Position numbers and translations under genes: made by a program. Below are positions 1-8,750 of a stretch of 11,919 nucleotides of DNA, piece by piece. The number at the start of each line of letters is the position of its first letter. Position 1 is the first letter of the stretch. A model generated the notes under the pieces. That model was not told the DNA's origin. It did not search any database and was given only the letters and a program-made list of their open reading frames with translations. The DNA comes from Pseudomonadota bacterium (GTDB lineage: Bacteria; Pseudomonadota; Alphaproteobacteria; Rhizobiales; Devosiaceae): NCBI GenBank assembly GCA_023433985.1, contig JAEYTN010000058.1:1-11919 (forward strand), given 5' to 3'.

Positions 1-421
1 GGCCTGTTCGGCGGCATCACCGACAACATCATCCAGCGGCTGATCGAGTTCATCCAGTCGGTGCCGGCCATTCCGCTGTGGATCGGCCTGGCCGCGGCGA
101 TCCCGCAGTCGGTGCCGCCGTTGCAGGTGTATTTTCTCATCACCATCATCATGCGGCACCTCGTGCCCGGCTTCGTCAGCCACATCATCGCCTCGGTGAC
201 CCTCGCCATTCCGGCCATGATCATTGCCGAAACCTCGCTGAGCTTCCTCGGCATCGGCCTCAGGCCGCCGGTGGTCAGCTGGGGCGTGCTGCTGCAGGAG
301 GCGCAGAACATCCGCTCCCTCGCCGAGGCCCCGTGGCTGCTGGCCCCGGGCGTGATGGTGATCGTCACCGTGCTGGCCCTGAACTTCGTGGGCGATGGCC
401 TGCGCGACGCGGCGGATCCCT

Positions 422-429
<8 letters not shown>
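1..429 (+). CDS. OppC/DppC-type ABC permease, 3' part only, EAA loop deleted
   Basis: This is the C-terminal part of an inner-membrane permease of a peptide/oligosaccharide importer; its start lies upstream of the window. The 142 visible residues align almost gaplessly with residues 201-383 of the minus-strand permease at 9762-10913, including the shared segments RLIEFIQSVP, PPVVSWGVLLQEAQNIRS and the DAADPY end. The exception is that 40 residues are absent between ITII and MRHLVP. In the paralogue that segment holds the second half of a membrane helix and the EAA loop (residues 251-290), which in this family docks the permease onto its ATPase. The reading frame is preserved, so translation would continue, but the product should not couple to ATP hydrolysis. 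The stop overlaps the start of the next ATPase by 8 bp, so the gene is the upstream partner in that operon. It is probably a pseudogene by function; an assembly error is the alternative. Confidence 0.85.
145..150 (+). other. Junction of an in-frame 120-bp deletion at an ATCATC repeat
   Basis: At this point the permease reads ITII then directly MRHLVP. In the minus-strand paralogue, ITII and RKHLVP are separated by 40 residues (window bases 10044-10163). Both edges of that segment carry ATCATC: ATC ATC CTG on the left and ATC ATC AGG on the right. A single ATCATC remains here, as expected from slippage or recombination between short direct repeats. The exact breakpoint cannot be placed within the repeat. 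Confidence 0.7.
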
Positions 430-1446
<1,017 letters not shown>

Positions 1447-1450
<4 letters not shown>

Positions 1451-2463
1451 CCGCGATGCTCGAGGCGCGCGATCTGCGCGTGCACTTCCCCATCCGCAAG
1501 GGCTTCCTGAAGCGCGTCGTCGGCCACGTGAAGGCAGTGGACGGCGTCGACCTCACCATCAAGGCCGGGGAGACCCTCAGCCTCGTCGGCGAAAGCGGCT
1601 GCGGCAAGACCACCCTCGGCCAGACCCTGGTCCGCGTCCTTCAACCCACCACGGGCGAGATCGTCTACCGCAACAAGGATGGCGAAGTTGACCTCGCCCA
1701 TCTCGGCGAACGGGCGCTCCGCCCCTACCGGGCCGAGATCCGCATGATCTTCCAGGACCCCTTCGCCTCGCTCAACCCGCGCCGCCGGGTCATCGACATC
1801 ATCGGCGAGCCGCTTCGCAATTTTGGCGTCACTGACGAGAAGGAGGTCGAGTCCCGTGTCGGCTCCCTGCTCGCCCGGGTCGGCCTCCGTCCCTCTTACA
1901 TGTCGCGTTTCCCCTATGCGTTTTCGGGCGGCGAGCGGCAGCGCATCGGCATCGCCCGCGCGCTCGCCGTACGGCCCCGGCTGGTCGTCGCCGACGAGTG
2001 CGTCTCCGCCCTCGATGTCTCGATCCAGGCGCAGACCCTCAACCTGCTGCAGGACCTGCAGGAGGAGTTCCAGCTCACCTACCTGTTCATCTCGCACGAC
2101 CTGAAGGTCGTCGAATACATCTCCGACCGTGTCGCCGTGATGTATGCCGGCCGCATCGTCGAACTGGCCGAGACCGAAAGCCTGTTCGCCCGTCCGCGCC
2201 ATCCCTACACCGCCGCGCTGCTCGCCGCCGTGCCGCGCCCCGACCCGAAGACCGCACGCGCCGGCAAGCGGATGCGCCTCAAGGGCGAGGTCGCCGATCC
2301 GGCGAACCGCCCCACCGGCTGCGCCTTCCACCCGCGCTGCCCCTTCGCCGCCGACCGCTGCCGCACCGAGGACCCGCAGCCGCGTCAGGTCGCCGGGCAC
2401 GAAGTCGCCTGCCATTTCGCCGAAAGTCTGGATCTCAAGGGAGTACGAGCCGATGCCGCCTGA
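1447..2463 (+). CDS. Opp/Dpp-type ABC transporter ATPase, F subunit
   Basis: A 338-residue cytoplasmic ATPase, the second half of the ATPase pair. Motifs are Walker A GESGCGKT (48-55), signature FSGGERQR (159-166), Walker B LVVADEC (Asp183, Glu184) and switch His217 in FISHD. The residue after the catalytic Glu is Cys185, where DEP is the usual form in DppF-like proteins; the minus-strand counterpart has DEA. The C-terminal domain has HPYTAALLAAVPRP and four cysteines (292, 298, 305, 322). The start codon shares ATGA with the stop of the D ATPase and has GAGGT at 1436-1440, six bases upstream. An in-frame ATG three codons later is possible but less well placed. The gene overlaps the following enzyme gene by 11 bp. 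Family assignment is firm; the substrate is unknown. Confidence 0.93.
2437..2443 (+). promoter_or_regulatory. Ribosome binding site AAGGGAG for the GHL6-like gene
   Basis: AAGGGAG lies nine bases before the ATG at 2453, inside the end of the F ATPase gene. It decides the start of the enzyme, whose open frame extends upstream to 2144 with composition typical of an out-of-frame shadow (rich in Arg, Pro, Ala and Ser). Confidence 0.6.
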
Positions 2464-4570
2464 TAGCGCCACCCTCACGAGGAAGTCCGCGAGCAAGGCC
2501 GCGGCCGCACCGCTGTGGTGGCAGCGGCCCTACCGCATGGTGCAGACCAACCTGCGCCAGCCCGACGCGCTCTACGACCAGAAGGCCCTCGCCCGCGAGA
2601 CCAGGGAGTTCGGCGCCGACGTGCTGCTCTACAACATCGGCGGCATCTACGCCTTCTACCCGACAAAGCTCGAGCTCCACGCCGTCAACCCGTACATGAA
2701 GGGCGACGCGCTGGGGGCGGCCGTGGAAGCCGCGCACGCCGAAGGCCTCGCGCTCGTCGGCCGCTACGACATGAGCAAGGCCACCCGCATCGCCTACGAG
2801 GCGCACCCCGAATGGTTCGTGCACAACGCCAAGGGCGAGGCGCTCGAGTACAACGGCACCTACCAGGCCTGCGTCAACGGCGGCTGGTACCAGGACTACG
2901 CACTCCAGATCATCTCGGAGTCGCTGGGGAAGTACCCGGTGGACGGCGTGTTCTTCAACATGTTCGGCTACACCAACTTCACCTACTCCGGGCACTATTT
3001 CGGCATCTGCGTGTGCAGCAACTGCCGTACCCGCTTTCGCGAGATGTACGGTCGAGACCTCCCCGCCAAGGAGGATTTCTCCGATCCGGCCTATGCCGAC
3101 TATCTCGAGTTCAAGGACCGCACCGCCCTCGAACTTCGCAGCAAGGTCTACAAGCACATCCACCAGGTCGCGCCCAACGTGGCGATGACCGGACACCGCG
3201 GTGACAGCGACCTCATCCGCCTCGAAACGCAGCGCGCCGTCGATCGCCCGCAGCCGGAATGGCCCTACCAGGCCGGCGAGCAGGCCCGCTGGGGCCGCGC
3301 TTACGGGCAGGGCAAGACGGTCTCGTCCACCTCGGCCAACTTCATCGACTACGCCTGGCGCTTCGTTTCCGAGACCGGCGCCTACCAGCTGGCCCGCGCC
3401 GCCCAGCAGATCGCCAACGGTGCAACGCTCGATTTCTACCTGCTCGGCGTCATGGAGCAGGACGACAAGTCGGCCTATTCCGATACGTCGAAGCTCTTCA
3501 AATGGCATGCCGCCAACGAGGCGCACTACACCGGGCTCAGCTCAGGGGCGAAAATCGCGCTCTACCACTCGCACTCGAACCTGCCCGGCCACGGCGCGCA
3601 GCCCTATTCCAAGCGCACCGCCAGCGGCGAGTACGCCGAAACCGCCTTCCGCGGCGCCTATCGCGCGCTGTGCGAGGCGCGGCTACCCTTCGACCTCATC
3701 TCCGACGAGATCGTCGCCGGGCCGAACGGCGCCAAGGTGCTCGCCGCCTATGACGCGATCGTCATGGCCAACGTCAACTGCCTTTCCGATGCCGAGGCCA
3801 AGGCGCTCGACGCCTGGGTGAAGGGTGGCGGCGTGCTGCTCGCCACCGGCGAAACCGGCCTCTACGATCAGAAGGGGCTCCCGCGCGACAAGCCGGCGCT
3901 CGCCAGCCTGCCCATCACCGGCAAGCCGATGGCGCGCCACAACATGAAGGGCGCCTACTTCCGCGTCGGTGCCGGCGAACTGCCGATCCCCGCCGACGTC
4001 AAGCTCCTGATGCTCGACAAGACCTACTACGTCGCCGAGCCCAGGGAAGGCGCCGAAATGGTCCTAACGCTCCTGCCGCCGCAGCGCTTCGGCCCACCCG
4101 AGCTCTGCTTCCCTGACTATGAGAGCAAGCTGCCCGGCGCCATCATCGGCAAGCACGGCAAGGGCAAGGCCATCTACGTGCCCTGGCACGCCGACGTGCT
4201 CTACTACCGCGACAGCCTGCCCCACACGCGCACCTTCCTCACCAACCTCGTCGCCCGCAACATCGCGCCGGCCCCGGCAAAGCTCGAAGGCCGCGGCTCG
4301 TTCGAGCTGACGGTGCAGCGCCAGGAGGCGAGCGGCCGGGTGCTCGTGCACGTCGTCAACTACGGCGGCCAGCGCAACAACCTCTACGAGGACGCTCCAG
4401 CGGTGCACGGGCTCCGGCTCGGCGTGCGGGGCGTGAACGGCGACGCCACGGCGCTCGTCGCGGGCACCGAGGTGAAGCCGGAAAGCGCCAAGCCCGATGC
4501 GGATGGCTACCTCTGGTACACGCTGCCCCCCGTCGAAGCTTTCGAGGCCGTCTCGTTCAAGGACGCCTGA
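2453..4570 (+). CDS. Putative glycoside hydrolase, GHL6-type, with beta-galactosidase trimerisation-like domain
   Basis: A 705-residue protein with no signal peptide or membrane helix, so probably cytoplasmic. Residues ~25-200 resemble the hypothetical glycosyl hydrolase 6 (GHL6) family, a TIM-barrel type. Visible elements are YNIGGIYAFYPTKLELH, RYDMSKA (104-110), HPEWFVHN (118-125), CVNGGWYQDY (140-149), VDGVFFNMFG (163-172) and a CVCSNC cluster (Cys186, 188, 191). Asp164 and Asn169 sit where barrel-end active-site residues would be expected; I cannot name the catalytic pair. Residues ~393-475 look like a Rossmann-type domain as in GH42 trimerisation or class I amidotransferase folds (WVKGGGVLLATGE). 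Residues ~610-705 look like a terminal beta-sandwich (VLVHVVNYGG, LPPVEAFEAV). The start is the ATG at 2453, with a good ribosome site and an 11-bp overlap with the F ATPase. Position between the transporter ATPases and the binding protein suggests it degrades the imported sugar. Substrate and bond specificity are unknown. Confidence 0.75.
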   Translation: MPPDSATLTRKSASKAAAAPLWWQRPYRMVQTNLRQPDALYDQKALARETREFGADVLLYNIGGIYAFYPTKLELHAVNPYMKGDALGAAVEAAHAEGLALVGRYDMSKATRIAYEAHPEWFVHNAKGEALEYNGTYQACVNGGWYQDYALQIISESLGKYPVDGVFFNMFGYTNFTYSGHYFGICVCSNCRTRFREMYGRDLPAKEDFSDPAYADYLEFKDRTALELRSKVYKHIHQVAPNVAMTGHRGDSDLIRLETQRAVDRPQPEWPYQAGEQARWGRAYGQGKTVSSTSANFIDYAWRFVSETGAYQLARAAQQIANGATLDFYLLGVMEQDDKSAYSDTSKLFKWHAANEAHYTGLSSGAKIALYHSHSNLPGHGAQPYSKRTASGEYAETAFRGAYRALCEARLPFDLISDEIVAGPNGAKVLAAYDAIVMANVNCLSDAEAKALDAWVKGGGVLLATGETGLYDQKGLPRDKPALASLPITGKPMARHNMKGAYFRVGAGELPIPADVKLLMLDKTYYVAEPREGAEMVLTLLPPQRFGPPELCFPDYESKLPGAIIGKHGKGKAIYVPWHADVLYYRDSLPHTRTFLTNLVARNIAPAPAKLEGRGSFELTVQRQEASGRVLVHVVNYGGQRNNLYEDAPAVHGLRLGVRGVNGDATALVAGTEVKPESAKPDADGYLWYTLPPVEAFEAVSFKDA

Positions 4571-4574
4571 TCCA

Positions 4575-4598
4575 CCGGCCCGGCTGCGGCCGGGCTGG
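4575..4598 (+). terminator. GC-rich hairpin without a T tract, between enzyme and binding-protein genes
   Basis: A 10-bp stem (4575-4584 with 4589-4598, one G-U pair) closes on a TGCG loop five bases after the enzyme stop. The core is GCCCGGC-TGCG-GCCGGGC. No run of T follows, so it is not a classical intrinsic terminator. It could partially terminate, be assisted by Rho, or protect the 3' end of the upstream mRNA so that the binding protein is expressed at a different level. The hairpin is seen in the sequence; its role is inferred. Confidence 0.5.
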
Positions 4599-4667
4599 CA
4601 CCAATCCGGGCAACCGGTAGAGGCGGGGATCCAACCCTGCCGGGGAACGCCGAACAGCAACCGCTCC

Positions 4668-4674
4668 AAGGAGG
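4668..4674 (+). promoter_or_regulatory. Strong ribosome binding site AAGGAGG for the binding-protein gene
   Basis: AAGGAGG is six bases before the ATG at 4681 and is the strongest ribosome site in the window. It fits the high expression usually needed for periplasmic binding proteins. It fixes the start at 4681, which also gives a proper signal peptide. Confidence 0.8.
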
Positions 4675-4680
4675 AGACAG

Positions 4681-6642
4681 ATGAAACTGCACGCGCATGT
4701 GCAAAGAGCCTGGCGATTGGGCATCGCCGGTCTCGCCGTGGCCCTTTTGGGTCCCGGTCTAGCCTTCGCACAGGACTACAAGGAAGCCCCGATCCTCGCC
4801 GAACAGGTGACCGCCGGCAGCCTGCCGCCGGTCGCCGAACGCCTCCCGCAGACGCCGATCACCGTCACCCCGTTCGAGGGCGTCGGCCAGTATGGCGGCA
4901 CCTGGCGGCTGGTGATGAATTCGCCGAGCGACATCAACACCCTCGTCCGTACCATCGGCTACGAGAACTTCACCCGCTGGAAGACCTGGGGCCCTGACGT
5001 CGAGCAGCCCGATATCGTGCCCGACGTCGAAATGAACGTCGCCGAGAGCATCGACATCAACGAGGACGGCTCGGTCTACACCGTGCACCTCAGGCCCGGC
5101 CTGAAGTGGTCGGACGGCGAGCCCTACACGGCCGATGACGTGATGTTCTGGTACGAGGACATCTACCTCAATACCGAACTCTTCCCCTCCAAGCCGACCT
5201 GGTCGGTCCGCAACGGCAAGCCCGTGGTCGTCGAGAAGGTCGATGATGCGACGGTGAAGTTCACCTTCGGCGGCCCGCACGGCCTGCTGCTGCAGTACTG
5301 GGCGACGCCGACCAACGACGTCGAGCCGAACCAGCCGATCGCCTACCCACGCCACTATCTCGAGCAGTTCCACCCCAAGTACAACCCCGATGCGGCCGCC
5401 CAGGCCAAGGCGGGCGGCGCCGAAAGCTGGGTGCAGTTCTTCCACTCCAAGGCCGACGCCTGGCGCAACCCGGATGTGCCGCGGCTCAATCCGTGGATCG
5501 TCACCCAGGGCATCGGCCAGGGCGACGGCGCCAAGGTGATCGCCAAGCGCAACCCCTACTACTTCAAGGTCGACACCGAGGGTAACCAGCTCCCCTACAT
5601 CGACGAAGTCACGGTCGACATCATCTCGGACTCGCAGGTCACCCTGCTCAAGGCCGCGAACGGCGATTTCGACATGGTCGACAGCTATGTCGGCTTCGTC
5701 ACCACGCCCGAGAACAAGGGCACCTTCTTCGACAACCAGGAGAAGGGCGGCTACGACTTCTACGAGGTGCTGCCCAACCGCGCCAACCTGATGATCATCT
5801 CGCTCAACCTGACCCACAAGGATCCGGTGGTCCGCGAGACGTTCCAGAACAAGCTGTTCCGCCAGGCGCTCTCCACCGCCATCAACCGCGACGAGGTGAT
5901 CGAGCTGGTCTGGCTCGGCCAGGGCCGTCCCTACCAGACGGTCGAGCGCCCGGAATCGCCGCTCTTCGACGAGACGATGGCGACGCAGTTCACCGACTTC
6001 TCGATCGAGCAGGCCAACCAGATGCTCGATGAGGCGGGCTTTACCGAGAAGGACGCGAACGGCATCCGCCTGATGAAGGACGGCCGGCCGATCCAGTTCA
6101 CCATGGATATCTCGGTGATCCGCCAGCCGTGGATCGACAGCGCCGAGCTGATCAAGGGCTACTGGAAGCAGATCGGCGTCGACCTGTTGATCAACACCTC
6201 CGACACCACGGCGCTCAACCAGCGTGTGGAGGCCAACGATCACGATGCCGCGGTCTGGTCGGCCTCGGGCGGTGCGGACTCGCTGTTCGACCCGAAATAC
6301 TACTTCCCGTCGAGCTGGTCGGCCTTTTACGCCACCACCTGGGGCCAGTGGTACACCAAGGACACCAATCCCGAGGAGCCGCCGGAACCGGTCAAGCAGC
6401 AGATCGCCCTGTACGAGGAGATCTTCGCCACCGTCGCTATCCCGAAGCGTCTCGACCTGATGAAGCAGCTGCTCAAGATCGCGACCGATGAGTTCTACAC
6501 CATCGGCGTGATGCAGCCGACGTCGGACTACGGGATCATCAACAAGCGGCTCAAGAACGTGCCCCCGGTGATGCTGGCGAGTACCGAGTACACCCATCCC
6601 GGCGCCGCCAATCCGGAGCAGTTCTACTACGCCGCGGAGTAG
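4681..6642 (+). CDS. ABC transporter solute-binding protein, family 5
   Basis: A 653-residue periplasmic protein that would capture the substrate and deliver it to the permeases. The signal peptide is clear: HVQRAWR, a hydrophobic stretch to ~residue 27, then AFA before Gln31. Cleavage is expected after Ala30, with no lipobox. The family-5 signature is visible at ~133-157 (YTVHLRPGLKWSDGEPYTAD, then DVMFW). Further family features are NPYYFKVDTEGNQLPYIDEV and RQALSTAINRDEVIELVWLG. The early segment LPPVAERLPQTP...GQYGGTWR is typical of a long (~600-650 residue) subgroup of family 5, often found beside carbohydrate genes, unlike ~540-residue OppA. With the neighbouring GHL6-like enzyme this favours an oligosaccharide over a peptide, but that is inference. 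It is followed after 71 bp by an OppB-type permease. Confidence 0.92.
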   Translation: MKLHAHVQRAWRLGIAGLAVALLGPGLAFAQDYKEAPILAEQVTAGSLPPVAERLPQTPITVTPFEGVGQYGGTWRLVMNSPSDINTLVRTIGYENFTRWKTWGPDVEQPDIVPDVEMNVAESIDINEDGSVYTVHLRPGLKWSDGEPYTADDVMFWYEDIYLNTELFPSKPTWSVRNGKPVVVEKVDDATVKFTFGGPHGLLLQYWATPTNDVEPNQPIAYPRHYLEQFHPKYNPDAAAQAKAGGAESWVQFFHSKADAWRNPDVPRLNPWIVTQGIGQGDGAKVIAKRNPYYFKVDTEGNQLPYIDEVTVDIISDSQVTLLKAANGDFDMVDSYVGFVTTPENKGTFFDNQEKGGYDFYEVLPNRANLMIISLNLTHKDPVVRETFQNKLFRQALSTAINRDEVIELVWLGQGRPYQTVERPESPLFDETMATQFTDFSIEQANQMLDEAGFTEKDANGIRLMKDGRPIQFTMDISVIRQPWIDSAELIKGYWKQIGVDLLINTSDTTALNQRVEANDHDAAVWSASGGADSLFDPKYYFPSSWSAFYATTWGQWYTKDTNPEEPPEPVKQQIALYEEIFATVAIPKRLDLMKQLLKIATDEFYTIGVMQPTSDYGIINKRLKNVPPVMLASTEYTHPGAANPEQFYYAAE

Positions 6643-6684
6643 CCTTCCCTGCCCCGCGCCCAGCTCCTTCCGGGCTCCCAACCC

Positions 6685-6705
6685 GGGAGGAGCACTCCAA
6701 CAGGA
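6685..6705 (+). promoter_or_regulatory. Ribosome-site region of the plus-strand B permease
   Basis: GGGAGGAG (6685-6692) is a near-perfect ribosome site but lies about 21 bases before the ATG at 6714, too far for normal use. A weaker AGGA (6702-6705) is eight bases before the ATG and may be the working site. The upstream CTCCC (6675-6679) can pair with GGGAG (6685-6689), so the strong site may be hidden in a hairpin. Confidence 0.35.
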
Positions 6706-6713
6706 CCCGAGTG

Positions 6714-7700
6714 ATGCTGGCCTTCATCGCGCGCCGTATCGTCTACATGATCGTGACGCTGATCGCGATTTCGGTGATGACCTTCGTCATCATCCAGCTG
6801 CCGCCGGGCGATTTCGTCACCGCCATGGTGGCACAGCTGAACCTGCAGGGCACCACGGTCGATGCCGCCGACATGGCGGCGCTGCGCGCCCGCTACGGGC
6901 TCGATGATCCCTTCCTCGTCCAGTACTGGAAGTGGATCACCAACATCGTCTTCTATGGCGATTTCGGCTTCTCGCTCGAGTGGCGCCGCCCGGTCGCCGA
7001 GCTGCTCTGGAACCGCCTCGGCCTCACCTTCCTCTTGGCGCTGGTGACGCTGCTCTTCATCTGGGCCGTCTCGCTGCCCATCGGCATCTACACCGCCATC
7101 CGCAAGAACACCGCCGGCGACTACGTGGCCACCTTCCTCGGCGTCATCGGCCTCGCAATCCCGAACTTCCTGTTCGCGCTCGTGCTCATGTACATCTCGT
7201 TCCGCTATTTCGGCACCGGCACCGGCGGCCTGTTCTCGCCCGAATACGAGAGTGCGCCCTGGAGCTGGAACAAGCTGCTCGACCTCGGCCAGCACCTCAT
7301 CATCCCCACCGTCGTGCTCGGCACCAACGGCATCGCGGCGCTGATGCGCATCCTGCGCGCCAACCTGCTCGACGAGCTGACGAAGCCCTACGTCACCACC
7401 GCCCGCGCCTACGGCCTCGCCGAGGGCAAGCTGCTGTTGAAGTATCCTGTCCGTATCGCGCTCAACCCGTTCATCTCGACCGTCGGCTGGATTCTCCCCA
7501 CCCTCGTCTCGGGCGCGACCATCACCGCCGTCGTGCTGAACCTGCCGATGACCGGCCCCCTGCTGCTGCAGTCGCTGATCAGCCAGGACATGTATCTCGC
7601 CGGCAGCTTCATCATGATGCTCTCGGCGCTGACGGTGATCGGCACGCTGCTGAGCGACCTGCTGCTCGCCTGGCTCGACCCCCGCATCCGCTACAGCTGA
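6714..7700 (+). CDS. OppB/DppB-type ABC transporter permease
   Basis: A 328-residue inner-membrane subunit forming half of the translocation channel. The N-terminal helix is at ~9-29, followed by the family motif IIQLPPGDF. A periplasmic stretch leads into the transport domain with about five more helices (GLTFLLALVTLLFIW, FLGVIGLAIPNFLFALVLMY, ISTVGWILPTLVSGATITAV, MMLSALTVIGTLLSDLLLAW). The EAA loop is intact around Asp220-Glu221 (NLLDELTKPYVTTARAYG). I chose ATG 6714 over the adjoining GTG 6711 because the minus-strand paralogue begins MLAYLLRRLGYM and this one MLAFIARRIVYM. The two proteins have the same length and place Glu221 identically. It shares a strand and short spacing with the binding protein, but no C-type permease follows it; the next gene is convergent. 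Its channel partner must come from elsewhere. Confidence 0.93.
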   Translation: MLAFIARRIVYMIVTLIAISVMTFVIIQLPPGDFVTAMVAQLNLQGTTVDAADMAALRARYGLDDPFLVQYWKWITNIVFYGDFGFSLEWRRPVAELLWNRLGLTFLLALVTLLFIWAVSLPIGIYTAIRKNTAGDYVATFLGVIGLAIPNFLFALVLMYISFRYFGTGTGGLFSPEYESAPWSWNKLLDLGQHLIIPTVVLGTNGIAALMRILRANLLDELTKPYVTTARAYGLAEGKLLLKYPVRIALNPFISTVGWILPTLVSGATITAVVLNLPMTGPLLLQSLISQDMYLAGSFIMMLSALTVIGTLLSDLLLAWLDPRIRYS

Positions 7701-7740
7701 GCGGAGGCCCAGCTACACGCCGGTACCTACTAGGCTCAGC
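7696..7740. other. Inverted repeat spanning the convergent gene ends
   Basis: GCTGAGC (7696-7702) and GCTCAGC (7734-7740) are perfect 7-bp inverted arms separated by 31 bases. They span the stop codons of both convergent genes, which are only 12 bp apart. It could act as a weak bidirectional terminator or RNA end stabiliser. The long loop and lack of T runs make this uncertain, and short repeats of this kind can arise by chance in GC-rich DNA. Confidence 0.25.
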
Positions 7741-8750
7741 GTCTCGGCATAATGGCACGCGGCCGACTGCCCGTTGGCGAGCGACCGCAGCTCCGGCGTT
7801 TCCTTGCGGCAGAGGTCGGTGGCATAGCGGCAGCGCGGGTGGAAGGCGCAACCGGTCGGCAGGTTGCTCACATCGGCCACTTCGCCGCCGAGCCGGATGC
7901 GCTGCCCCTGCCGCCTGAGCCGCGGATCGGGCCGCGGCACGGCCGACATCAGCGCCTCGGTATAGGGGTGCTTGGGCGCCGCGTAGAGTGTGCGCGTCGG
8001 CCCGATCTCCACCAGCTTGCCGGCATACATCACCGCCACGCGGTCCGAGATATGCTGGATCACCGCCAGGTCGTGCCCGACGAACAGGTAGGTGAGGTCG
8101 AGCTCGCGCTTGAGGTTGCGCAACAGCCGGAGGATCTGCGCCTGCACCGAAACATCGAGCGCCGATACCGCCTCGTCGCACACCACGAAGGCCGGGTTGA
8201 GCGACAGCGCCCGCGCAATGCCGATGCGCTGCCGCTCGCCGCCCGAAAAGGCATGCGGATAGCGCCGCACGTATTCGGGCCTGAGCCCCACCTTCTGCAG
8301 CAGTTCGGCCACCCGCTCGGCGATCTCGGCGCGTGGCATGCCGGCATACTCCATCCCCTGCCCGATGATCTCCCCGACCGGCAGGCGCGGGTTGAGCGAG
8401 GCGTTGGGGTCCTGGAACACCATGCGCATCTCGCGCCGGAGCGCCTTGAGCTCGCCCCGCCCGGCGGCGGTCACGTCGAGCTCTTCGCCGTTCGGCCGGC
8501 GGAAATGGATCGAGCCGGCGGTTGCCTCGACGATCCTGAGCAGCGAGCGCCCGGTCGTCGTCTTGCCGCAGCCGCTCTCGCCCACCAGCCCGAGCGTTTC
8601 GCCGCGCATCACCTCGAAACTCACCCCGTCGACTGCCTTCACCTGGCCGACGACACGGCGCAGCACCCCGCGCGTGATCGGGAAATGCAGCTTGAGGTCG
8701 CGGACCTTCAGGATCGGCTCGGCGAGCGCCGGCATGGCCATGGCGTTCAT
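7713..8750 (-). CDS. Opp/Dpp-type ABC transporter ATPase, F subunit (second set)
   Basis: A 345-residue cytoplasmic ATPase, last gene of the minus-strand importer cluster. Motifs are Walker A GESGCGKT (57-64), Q-loop Gln113 (VFQDP), signature FSGGERQR (168-175), Walker B FVVCDEA (Asp192, Glu193) and switch His226 in FVGHD. DEA replaces the common DEP. The C-terminal domain has [16 protein letters not shown] and four cysteines (301, 307, 314, 332). I chose the ATG at 8750. It overlaps the D ATPase stop as ATGA, has GGAGG seven bases upstream (8762-8758), and copies the D/F junction of the plus-strand set. The ATG at 8792 would extend the protein with 14 residues of shadow sequence. Its stop is 12 bp from that of the convergent B permease. 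Confidence 0.93.
   Translation of the reverse strand: MNAMAMPALAEPILKVRDLKLHFPITRGVLRRVVGQVKAVDGVSFEVMRGETLGLVGESGCGKTTTGRSLLRIVEATAGSIHFRRPNGEELDVTAAGRGELKALRREMRMVFQDPNASLNPRLPVGEIIGQGMEYAGMPRAEIAERVAELLQKVGLRPEYVRRYPHAFSGGERQRIGIARALSLNPAFVVCDEAVSALDVSVQAQILRLLRNLKRELDLTYLFVGHDLAVIQHISDRVAVMYAGKLVEIGPTRTLYAAPKHPYTEALMSAVPRPDPRLRRQGQRIRLGGEVADVSNLPTGCAFHPRCRYATDLCRKETPELRSLANGQSAACHYAETLSLVGTGV

Noticed and set aside
2144..2452. Upstream extension of the enzyme reading frame to 2144
   Set aside because: The added part is Arg/Pro/Ala/Ser-rich, overlaps the F ATPase in another frame and has no domain similarity. The ribosome site and sensible start are at 2437-2455.
4596..4612. TGGCAC followed by GGGCA, resembling a sigma-54 promoter before the SBP gene
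   Set aside because: The GC of the -12 element is one base out of the required spacing from the -24 GG, and the TT is missing. It also overlaps the hairpin arm.
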